A stretch of DNA of 11,707 bases. Source: Rhizophlyctis rosea. Taxonomy: Eukaryota; Chytridiomycota; Chytridiomycetes; Rhizophlyctidales; Rhizophlyctidaceae. A program made the position numbers and the translations under genes. The notes beneath the pieces are model-generated. The model was not told the DNA's origin. It ran no database searches and saw only the letters and a list, made by a program, of their open reading frames with translations. Of the stretch, positions 1-10,888 are shown piece by piece (within the stretch, counting starts at the first letter, position 1; every line of letters starts with the position of its first letter). The DNA lies in assembly GCA_027596075.1 (NCBI GenBank), contig JADGJC010000385.1, positions 1 through 11,707 of the forward strand. The letters are read 5' to 3'.

Positions 1-11
1 AAACCACATAG

Positions 12-424
12 CACATCTTCCACATCCACTGCGTCGACGAACGGCGGAAGAAAGCCCAACTTTGTCCGATCGATGGCACCGAATGGAACTTCAAACCGGT
101 ATGTATACATAAAATGTCATCGCAAGACGTCCAAACACTAATCATTGTCCACCGCAGCCTCAAACTCACAAACGCCACAAACCCTTCCCCACAGACCACA
201 TCCAAATCTTCGTCAGAGGCAACAAAACCCTCACCTACCTCGTCAGCCCGGAACATACCGTCGAGCAACTGAAGGTCATGATCCAGGATAGGGAGTTCAT
301 CCCCGTCGACCAGCAGACTTTGATCTATGCGGGGAAACTTATTGATGGGGATGTTGCGTTGGGGAGTTGTGGGGTGGGGAAGAACTCGACGTTGTTTTTG
401 AGTGTGAAGTTGAGGGGGTGTTGA
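12..424 (+). CDS. RBX1-like RING-H2 / ubiquitin-like fusion protein (5' partial)
   Basis: This is the 3' end of a spliced gene, with visible exons 12-98 and 158-424. The intron at 99-157 (59 nt) has a GTATGT donor, an ACTAATC branch-like site and a CGCAG acceptor, and lies between codons. An in-frame TAG at 9-11 doubles as the acceptor of an earlier intron. Visible residues 1-29 have the spacing H-x2-H-x-H-C-x10-C-P-x-D...E-W. This matches the second half of the RBX1/ROC1 RING-H2 finger, including the Asp that replaces a Cys as zinc ligand and distinguishes RBX from APC11. After a short basic linker (PPQTHKRHKPFPTD), residues about 44-117 form a ubiquitin fold: IQIFV strand, IQDRE helix end, DQQTLIYAGK core and a terminal KLRGC followed by TGA. 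RBX proteins are the E2-recruiting RING subunits of cullin ligases; a role in ubiquitin or NEDD8 transfer is inferred. The Trp that contacts E2 in RBX1 is Arg here. The N-terminal half lies outside the window. Confidence 0.8.
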
Positions 425-665
425 TGGGCGGGGAGGGGGGTTTGGTATGGGGGTGGGGATGTGGATGTGGGAAGGAGGGAAGTGGGTAGGGTGGCTATGT
501 TTTTTTGCGGTCATGTAAAGGATGGGCATTTTGGATCATGTTCTTTGGGCTTGTTGTTTGTTCATATGTGCTATAAAGGGTGATCCGGTTGTTTTCGCGT
601 GCGATGAATGTCACAGGCCTCAACGTCCAGAAAATGTTATGTTCCCCTGCACAAAAGATGAAACC

Positions 666-690
666 CACACCACACCACACCACACCACAC
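666..690. repeat. (CACAC)5 microsatellite
   Basis: Five perfect head-to-tail copies of the pentamer CACAC lie in the presumed 3' untranslated region between the converging RING-Ubl and GFA1 genes. Such simple repeats are length-variable; no function is implied. Confidence 0.85.
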
Positions 691-723
691 CCCCACTACC
701 ACCACCAACATCTTCCCAAATGA

Positions 724-729
724 AATAAA
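724..729 (+). terminator. Candidate polyadenylation signal AATAAA
   Basis: A canonical AATAAA hexamer on the + strand lies about 300 nt after the stop codon of the RING-Ubl gene, at the junction to an A-rich stretch. It is the only canonical hexamer I noticed in this gap, so it may direct 3' end formation of that transcript. Fungal poly(A) signals are degenerate, so this rests on position and motif alone. Confidence 0.3.
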
Positions 730-815
730 TCTCCAACCCCAAACACCATAAATTACAAAAAATCAAAAAATACTATATCTTAATCCCAAAATCCTTCCCC
801 CATCACACCACCCAT

Positions 816-3544
<2,729 letters not shown>

Positions 3545-4470
3545 GATTATGTGAGACGTGCGTCAGGGAAGGGGTATAGCTGTGTGCAAAACGATTAGCG
3601 GCCGGTTTGTTGGTGATTCCTACAAGGGCATCGTGCGCCGATATATGCAATCTACAACGCCACCGACGCGTTTCTACGCCCAGTAGACAGATGTTGACTA
3701 TGAATGACCACAGCCATCTCGCGTCCACTGATGTTGACTATGGAGGACCACAGCCATCTCGCGTCCACTGCCCCTCGCACCCCGTCACACCGCAACTCAC
3801 CCAAAAGAATGTTCAAAGTTCACGAAATGCCACGTCCACCGTTTGACACCGCGTTACACGTCAAGGGCGATGGCGATTGCAAAGGGGGTATTTATTGTTT
3901 TATGAGCGTGGGAAAACTCGCTCTTTGCAAGAAGGAGAAGGTTTGGAAGTTGCCGAGTGCTGGTTTCCCAACAGTTTGAGTGTCAATCGACGATGAAAAT
4001 GAAAGGGAATGCTGTGATACGGGGAGGCGGGGAGTTCAAATCAATTTGGGATGATCGATTGGGGGGCTTTGGCCAAATGGCCTAATGAAGGCTGTGTTAT
4101 GCATGCCACATGCCTCCGAAACCAGTCTCCTGGATCATCGAACGGGGGCGATTGTGCTGCTGTGGCCCGAACGTGGGTTTCCCCGTGCTCTCGAAAACAC
4201 AAAAATGCGTGGCTTGGGCCTTTTTGGGGTCCATGAGAATGAGAAATGGCGCAGTCGGCGCGTTCAAGCTGAATCTTTGAGGGCCAGGGGTAGATCAGCG
4301 ATCGTACCAGCGATCCAAGTATCCTCTTCCAGGTTGGTTAGAGTGGGAGACCGGTAAAGTCATTCACATTCCCACATCGCTTGCTCTTTGTGCCATTCAA
4401 AGCAGCACCCAGGCAGAATACTTTCACAACTGCAAGCTTGTCTGAAGGGAACTCTTTCTATGCCACGACA
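3545..4470. promoter_or_regulatory. Divergent promoter region between GFA1 and the coiled-coil gene
   Basis: About 0.9 kb lies between the starts of two divergently transcribed genes, so both promoters should be here. I see a 40-bp tandem duplication (separate entry), a weak TATA-like ATATAT at 3641-3646 about 100 nt before the GFA1 start, an ACGCGT hexamer at 3666-3671 and a 10-bp palindrome TTTGGCCAAA at 4068-4077. Stop-free stretches up to about 90 codons occur but show no recognisable motif and overlap the repeat. No RNA gene was found. Confidence 0.5.
3691..3770. repeat. 40-bp tandem duplication upstream of GFA1
   Basis: Two head-to-tail 40-bp copies, 3691-3730 and 3731-3770, match at 38 of 40 positions. 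Both begin ATGTTGACTATG and end with CAGCCATCTCGCGTCCACTG; the two mismatches fall at unit positions 13 and 15. The block lies about 150-225 bp upstream of the GFA1 start codon, where fungal regulatory sites are common. A duplicated binding site is possible, but a neutral replication slip is equally compatible. Confidence 0.9.
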
Positions 4471-4474
4471 ATGA
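4460..4474 (+). promoter_or_regulatory. Four-codon upstream ORF overlapping the main start
   Basis: An ATG at 4460 opens a reading frame of four codons (MPRQ) that stops at TGA 4472-4474. The stop overlaps the downstream start codon at 4471 in the arrangement ATGA. The upstream ATG has T at -3 (weak context), whereas the main ATG has A at -3. Ribosomes could scan past the first ATG, or terminate and restart at the second. It matters only if transcription begins upstream of 4460, which is not shown. Confidence 0.45.
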
Positions 4475-5048
4475 CATCAGACGACCCTACCGCACCATTG
4501 ACTCCAAGCTTGTCGCGACTCTTATCCGACCTTTCCAGGGAGCTTTCGGAAAATTCTGACCCAGATCCCGAGTCTTTGGAGTCATTGGAGTCACTAGACA
4601 TCTCGAAAATTCTGAAACAAATGGTACGCTTCCATCCAATCCCATTAATTTGATGTTGTGGCGATGCACCGCTTGGCATGCACTTAAATTTTTCACTGCG
4701 CACATGTTCTTACTTCACGACTCCTTTCCCTAGGACATGGCGAACTCTGTCATGGACTCTATAGAATCTCGTACCGATGCCCTTGTGTCCAAGCTCGACG
4801 CTATGATTGAACAAGTGTCTGCAGGTTTCGACAATCTGGAGAATGCGGCCATTAGATCACAGGAGTCACAGTCTGGTGCAGCTAATGGTGCCGATCCTGC
4901 TGAGCAAGTTCCGGATGTTGGGCGGCTTGGAATAACCGACACCAATGGAGAGGAAGAGGGAGCACAAAAGGAGTCCGTATCAAGTAGCGAGGGAGGACGA
5001 GGAGAAACAGGGGCGGAAGATGGTCCAAATAATGGAGCAAGTACATGA
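4471..5048 (+). CDS. Small acidic coiled-coil protein, function unknown
   Basis: Two exons, 4471-4623 and 4734-5048, joined between codons across a 110-nt intron (GTACGC donor, CCCTAG acceptor) give 155 aa. I do not recognise the family. Residues 1-42 are Ser/Leu/Asp/Glu-rich with a short ESLESLESL repeat. Residues about 43-90 form an amphipathic helix with heptad-like hydrophobic spacing (DISKILKQMDMANSV, then VMDSIESRTDALVSKLDAMI). From about 92 on the tail is low-complexity, acidic and Gly/Ser-rich, so probably disordered. There is no signal peptide or membrane segment. The helix recalls small oligomeric adaptors such as HSBP1 or BLOC-1/BORC subunits, but I could not match one. The start was chosen as the first in-frame ATG, with A at -3. 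The splice is supported because the helix continues smoothly across the junction. The gene converges on the Arf-family gene. Confidence 0.65.
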
Positions 5049-5254
5049 GCTGTATGCGAGAGACGAGCTATGTCGTTTGTATCGAATACAATGATGGAGC
5101 TTTAACATGCAAACCAGAAGTATGATGGAATCAGGAGGTAATATTTGGAATTGGATATAAGCTGATGACATACAGAGCTATTTACAAAGACTGACAAGAT
5201 ATGGCCATAATAAGCTTTCCCACATTGAGATTATAACGAAATCGACCCTATTCA
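5049..5254. other. Short convergent 3' gap
   Basis: This 206-nt A/T-rich stretch lies between the stops of the coiled-coil gene (+) and the Arf-family gene (-). It presumably holds both 3' untranslated ends. No canonical AATAAA and no gene was seen. Confidence 0.5.
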
Positions 5255-6037
<783 letters not shown>

Positions 6038-6076
6038 TCAAATGTCGTTCTGTGCTTCTCTCGCTCATGGTGTCTC

Positions 6077-6082
6077 TTTATA
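6077..6082 (-). promoter_or_regulatory. Candidate TATA box of the Arf-like gene
   Basis: On the - strand the sequence reads GTTTATAAAGAG, a good TATAAA match about 115-120 nt before the Arf-like start codon. Transcription starting some 30 nt downstream would leave a 5' leader of roughly 85-90 nt, which is plausible for a fungal gene. The support is motif plus position only. Confidence 0.4.
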
Positions 6083-6279
6083 AACGTTCGAGAAGCGTGT
6101 TTTGGACGCTCTGGCATCTTTGGTACGGAGCTCGGATTGAATTGGATGTTGTGCAGGCAAATCTGCCACGCAACGCGTTTTGCACCGCCACCGGAAACGG
6201 CGATGTTGACACGACCCAAAACATTCTCATTTGACGTGGCAGCTCGCGGGATTGGACTTGGGAAACTTGAGTGCGGAGT

Positions 6280-6483
6280 ATGATATTGAATTACTTGCGT
6301 GACCCTTCTCTTTGGGTGCCAGCAGTCATCGGATGTGCTGCCTCAATGTCAGCGGTGTTTTGCGGTTTCTGGTGTACGTTGCATTCAAATAAGCAATCTG
6401 GTGACAACGATTGGTTTTCAAAAGAACATGGCTCTAATCCGTCTCTTGCTGCAAATTTTTGTACCAAGGTCAACTTGCATTGA
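6280..6483 (+). CDS. Doubtful small membrane-protein ORF (67 aa)
   Basis: An uninterrupted frame from ATG 6280 to TGA 6483 encodes 67 aa. It starts MILNYLRDPSLWVP, continues with a hydrophobic stretch rich in Ala, Ser, Val and Phe (residues about 12-31), and then a hydrophilic tail containing DNDWFSKEHGSNP. A 'DPSL..P' motif directly before a single membrane segment, then a tail with Trp and Asn-Pro, resembles in outline the B12D/NDUFA4 family of small mitochondrial inner-membrane proteins associated with respiratory complexes. The resemblance is only general, and the ORF lies in what could equally be the nucleoporin promoter. A GTACGT donor-like site at about 6374 raises the chance of another structure. 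It may be a chance ORF. Confidence 0.25.
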   Translation: MILNYLRDPSLWVPAVIGCAASMSAVFCGFWCTLHSNKQSGDNDWFSKEHGSNPSLAANFCTKVNLH

Positions 6484-6839
6484 TGTTGTCATTATTACAA
6501 CAAGTAGGAGAGAATGCAAGAGGATCAGTTGAAATTATGGGTCTGACATTGACCAGTCAATAGCTAAGCCACAGACATGTGCTGCGGATTTTGTGTGGAC
6601 CAGCTGGTTTCAGCTTCTCCCCCCTCTCCATCTCGCCATCTGGAAAACCATTTTCCCACGCGTTTCCCGTCCTTCCACTTTTGTGTTGTCTTATCAGCTC
6701 GGGTAACCTAAGAAGTCCGCATATGAGCCCCTTCTCATACCCATAACAATCAACAGTCATCGTATTTCAAAATACGCACGTCCCTGCACCCTGAGAGCGT
6801 CAGACACACCAAACACCAATCTGCACCCCTCTTGCACAT

Positions 6840-9800
6840 ATGGACCGAGTAGCCACAATCAGGCGCGAAGAAGGGGCGTCACCTCCGGTGTTGAGACTAC
6901 CTAGAAGGTCTGCGCAACAAGTGAGTGGTACTCAGACATATTTTCTGTGGCGACGAAAATGGTTCGTAATCGGTTTTCATCATGCAGCACGAGGAGAGCG
7001 TAGACAGTGACGTCCAGCCTCCCAGCCCAGAAACATCTAGCATATATCCGTCTTTGGATGATTTGGATGGAGACATGGACACCGGTGGGAGCAGCTCGTC
7101 GGGTGCCGTCGCAGGAGGAGAAGTCAATGGTGTGACGACCACGAGTACCACGCCGTCAGAGTATGTTACTCCGTGAGTAAATCGTGAAAGGTTTCAGGAA
7201 AATTATCGGAACAGAAATGTGAAACATTGTGGCGCTTGATGAATATTAGTCATATTATCGCAATACTCGAAATCAATGACGGGCATTGTGGCAGGACCAT
7301 CCGGCTGATTTCGACCTCTCCCATCACTTCCAGGTCACGAAAGCGGAAAGCACCTGCCGATGCTTCCAATGACGATGCCGAAACAAACACCTGGAACTTC
7401 AATCCATTCAAGCTTGCCAACAACTCTACCATGACATCCCGCTCCGACGTTTCAGATGTGCTCGTTGGCGAACCGCAACCTGAGCGTCGTCGCAAGCGTC
7501 GGAGGTAAATGCACTGATGCAGGTGGTTTTTTCTTTTGAGACGATGTGGATTCTGATTAGTCGGAGAGCAGACTTCTCGACAGTCCTCCATCTATGCCAG
7601 GATCGTTTCCAGGTTTGGAAGTGCCGAAAAACGATCAAGATATGGACCAATCCAATGGGAACGAGTCTCCCGATGGAGGTAAATAGATCGCGCCAGATGG
7701 TTGCGACTGTAGAAAGCGCCCATCAGCTGTTACTGTCTGATTGAGCCAATCTTATTGCCTGTTCATTCCATGTAGATTCGTTGCCAAAGCCCCAGCTTAC
7801 CGAAGATGCACGAAGTGAACCAACACATCAACCTACGGGAGAGGATCAAGACAACAATCCATTCTTGGTGGGAACAGAGGGACCGAATGGAAGAATGCGT
7901 TTCTCGGATGACGAAGCCATGCCATCTCGACCTGACTTCGGCTTCCGATCTGTAAGGAACCCACTCCTTCCTCTTCTTGAAACACTTCACTAACACAGGG
8001 AGACAGGGCACAATGATGGACGACCGTCCTACTGAGGAGGAAATTCAAAGTGCAGAGAAAAAAAGAAACGAACTTATCAAAGCACGCGCTACAGTCAAGC
8101 AGAATCTGAAGGAAGCAAAGGCCAAACGTGCTCAGGCTGAGTCTGCGAAGAAGAAGGCGGCGCAATACCAAAGGAAACAGCAACTGTCCGCTGCACTACA
8201 ACAGCCGGAGTCTACACAGCAACAACAATCAGAGGTCGACCCTGCCGGAATGGTCAGCCCTGCCAAAATGAATATTGGGCGCCAAAGCAAAAGACCACGG
8301 ATGGCTAGTGAATCGCCATTCGGAAGGGCTTCGTCATTGAGTCGGGCGAATGAGGAGACTGGTGTGTCTATAACATTTTTGACGGCTAGCGAACTGACGA
8401 CTGATACCATAGTCATAGCAGCGCCCGGAAAGAGTATGGCGGCGCAGAGTATCCTTTCGGCTGTGACGGAGTTTATTTTCCTTCCGCCAGTGAGTGTTCT
8501 CGCCTCCTTTTTGAATATATGATGATTACTTATTGGGAACAACTCTCCAGGACACAAATCGATGGAGCAGGGTACCTCCCCTGAAAGAGGGCTACATGGA
8601 CAGGATTCTGGCAGCGAAACCTGCTGAACATGTCCCGCTGACAACCCAAAATACACCGGACGCCAATCGAGATTCGCGAGCGGGAGCGCCGGGCTCAGAG
8701 AATGGTCAAGACATGGTAGTCGATGAAGAGGAAGATGAGGTGCCATTGAAGCGAAAGCGCCCGCAAGTGTCAGACCCTCCGACGCCTCAGGTTCAAATAC
8801 CAGCGAGCGCAGATGCAACGCCATCAACGACGACCACCGCGCCGACTGTGGGAACGCCCTTGATACCTGCAAAGCCGGCTGGTTGGACGTGTGAAGCATG
8901 CTTGGTTCCGAATGATGCTGCTGCGAGTCAGTGCATCGCATGCACTGGTCCTAAAGCTGGGTCGGGCGACTCGGCTGCGACTTCAGGAGATTCCACACCG
9001 AACGGCTGTCCGGCAGGATTCGCAGGGAATGGTGGATTCAAGTTCGGGGGCTCGCCAGTAGGGTCCGGCGGATTCCAGTTTGGAGGGAGGACTGTATCGG
9101 CGGGCCCGGAGGTGGCTGGAGCGGCTGCAAGTTCGGCGGCGCCATCGGGCGGTGATGCGTTGGGATCCGGAGCGGGGGGTGGATTCAAATTTGAACAATC
9201 AGTGACGAAGCATGTCGGATTCAAGTTTGGAGGGCAAACCGTATCGGCAAGTCTGCAGTCAACTACCTCAGTTGCGACGTCGGCGGCACCTCCAAGCGGG
9301 AGCGCGATTGGTTCCCCGTCAGGCAGTGGGTTGTTTGAGGGAGCACCATTGAGGGCTAGCGAGTTCAGCTTTGGAGACCAGCCAAACCGCACGGCTGCGC
9401 CTACAACACCTTCTTTCGGAGGTATGGCGGGTTTCGCCTCGGGCAGTGGGCTTACGTTCGGAAATTCAGCACGAAAGTCTGGCACATCCATATTTGGAAG
9501 TCAGGCTACATCTGACAGTCCGAAGCGATTCAACCTCCAAAACAAAGGGAAGGGGGAGGGAGGTCCCAAAAAAGGAGAAGGACACGACGTCTTCAGCAAA
9601 CTCGGCAACTTGAGGAAGAGCACTCCAAGAACGTTTGGAGAATTGAGACCTGAAGCCAACCTCCAGACTCCACCTTCGCTTCGATCGGGGGGTGTCAATG
9701 GTGTTGCATCGCCTGACGTGCCGGCCACAACAGCGACTGGTGGCATCGAGCAGTCAACTTCTGCACAACACTTCACTGGCTTGCTGCATAATTTTGCAAG

Positions 9801-10624
9801 CGCACAGCTGTCGTCTTCAGGTGGTACAGTTCTGACCTCCAACGTTCAAATGGACGCAGCAGCAACGCTCGCAGCAACTCACGCCGCATCCGTCCAAACC
9901 TCCCCCGCACTTGTACCGTCAGGTTTCGGTGTCCCGTCAGTTGCAGTTCCAGCTCCGGCCATTCCACCCCTTTCCTTATGCTTCCATCCACCTTTCGGCA
10001 CGTCGAACTCGACCTCAGGAACTTCATCAAGCCCTACTTTTTCCTGGTTGACCAGTCTGGCGAATCCAACACTTGGGGCAGGGACAAGCTCAACTCCCAA
10101 TTCCGCGCGAATGAGTTTCGCTCAATTGGCCTCCAATGCTGCGGCCCCGACATCCGACCTCACGAACGTCTCAGCTCCGATAAAACAAATGACCACGGCG
10201 AATCCGTTCCCAGCCTTGCCCAATGTGACCTCTCCGACATTTGGCGGTACGATTGGCACCACTTCACCACAAGCACCTGGCGTCTCGGCGTTCGCGACTG
10301 CGGCTGAATCTGCGATGGCGTTGTCGAGTGTCGCGGACTTGACTACAAGCGCTGGGGGATCAGGCATCATCTCAAACTCTGAACAAGTAGATATTGAGAT
10401 GTCCTATGTCAGGAATGGAGTCGAAATGGTAGGGGATGGTCAAGCGGTAGCATTGCCGCAACTTGATTGGCCTTCCTCAACGTTTTCTTCATTAGGACCG
10501 CCAAACAAGCCGCGACCGATGCCCGATGTTCGAACTTCCTGCTGCCTCTGGTGCATCGACAGAGCCGAATTGGAAGGCTTGGGAGGCGGATACTGATGGG
10601 CCGGTTCCTATGTTCAAGTTATGA
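6840..10624 (+). CDS. NUP153-like FG nucleoporin with RanBP2 zinc finger
   Basis: Nuclear-basket-type FG nucleoporin, inferred from domain order; such proteins line the pore, bind importins and (in NUP153) Ran. My model is 6840-6920, 6988-7160, 7334-7504, 7572-7678, 7776-7951, 8007-8361, 8413-8489, 8551-10428 and 10496-10624, all in phase, 1048 aa. In order: basic signals SRKRK (86-90) and RRKRRR (137-142); an acidic, Pro/Ser-rich stretch; a charged coiled coil (about 246-298); KRPR (331-334); a helix AAQSILSAVTEF; and KRKRP (447-451). Then comes a RanBP2-type zinc finger, W492-x-C494-x2-C497-x3-N501-x6-C508-x2-C511, an exact pattern match. After it, a Gly/Ser/Thr-rich region carries 11 FG dipeptides (GFKFGG, PSFGG, SIFGS and others), and the protein ends ...PVPMFKL. 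Uncertain points: donor 7161 or 7173, acceptor 7333 or 7294, a 51-nt intron that may be retained, and donor 10429 or 10447. The 6840 ATG is the first in frame after the leader. Confidence 0.85.
9070..9315 (+). repeat. Duplicated 33-residue FG unit inside the nucleoporin
   Basis: Codons at 9070-9168 and 9217-9315 encode two 33-residue units of the form GF[QK]FGG[RQ]TVSA...A.SAAP..G.A.GS. By eye they share about 18 of 33 residues with no gap. They are separated by a short spacer that begins with a degenerate copy, GGFKFEQ, in which the FG is lost. This is diverged internal duplication of a kind common in FG domains, where such segments provide importin-binding spots in a disordered chain. Confidence 0.7.
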
Positions 10625-10888
10625 GTGCTGTCTTCTGATGAGGGGCCAAGAAGTTACTGGGAGGGGATTTGTATTGTATGCTTTACCGAGGTCGGAACCG
10701 CATGTGTATCAGCAAATATGGCAAAGTACTCTTCATGGACGCCAGCCTCACCCAGGTCGGGGTGTGTGATCATCACTTCCTCAATTTACATACCAACAGC
10801 ATAAAATTCCATATTTACAATCGAAAAAAATTCCACATCTAATATTACACCCTTCTCCTCCGCTCTCACCCATCCCACACGCGCCTCC
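10625..10888. other. Convergent 3' gap
   Basis: This 264-nt stretch lies between the nucleoporin stop (+) and the stop of the isochorismatase-like gene (-). Its right half is A/T-rich. I see no coding motif, RNA gene or canonical poly(A) hexamer. Confidence 0.5.

Larger units (their letters stand above)
425..815. other. Convergent 3' intergenic region
   Basis: This gap lies between two genes that end toward each other, the RING-Ubl gene and GFA1. It is G/T-rich after the first stop, then becomes C/A-rich. It holds a CACAC microsatellite and one AATAAA hexamer, described separately. The short overlapping ORFs of 62 and 68 codons on opposite strands have no protein-like composition, and I see no RNA gene. 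Confidence 0.6.

Noticed and set aside
158..194. Alternative acceptor ending at 194 (CCCACAG) for the RING-Ubl intron
   Set aside because: Using it after the donor at 99 would put the ubiquitin-like domain out of frame, whereas the acceptor ending at 157 keeps both domains in one frame.
495..728. Overlapping 62- and 68-codon ORFs on opposite strands
   Set aside because: They lie in a simple-repeat-rich 3' region, show no motif, and the + strand one translates the CACAC repeat into a His/Thr/Pro run.
3607..3979. Two + strand ORFs over the 40-bp tandem repeat
   Set aside because: They read the same repeat in two frames, have no recognisable motif or in-phase introns, and sit where the GFA1 promoter is expected.
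4051..4357. Overlapping ORFs of 61 and 90 codons, + strand
   Set aside because: They are Trp/Arg/Cys-rich translations with no domain or start-context support, immediately upstream of the coiled-coil gene, and are most likely untranslated promoter DNA.
7517..7744. 75-codon + strand frame across nucleoporin exon 4
   Set aside because: It is a different frame from exon 4 and reads through a donor. The exon frame used (LLDSPPSMPGS...) is acidic and Pro/Ser-rich like its neighbours and joins in phase on both sides when the acceptor ending at 7571 is used instead of the TAG at 7560.
8132..8941. 269-codon open frame on the - strand
   Set aside because: It is antisense to the nucleoporin exons. 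Its composition (Cys and Ala runs, complements of Gln/Glu codons) is that of a reversed low-complexity coding strand, and it would run through three intron boundaries of the well-supported + strand gene.
8928..9491. 187-codon open frame on the - strand, Pro/Asn-rich
   Set aside because: It is a mirror of the Gly/Phe-rich FG-repeat codons on the + strand; PPNLNP repeats are simply the complement of the GGFKFGG codons.
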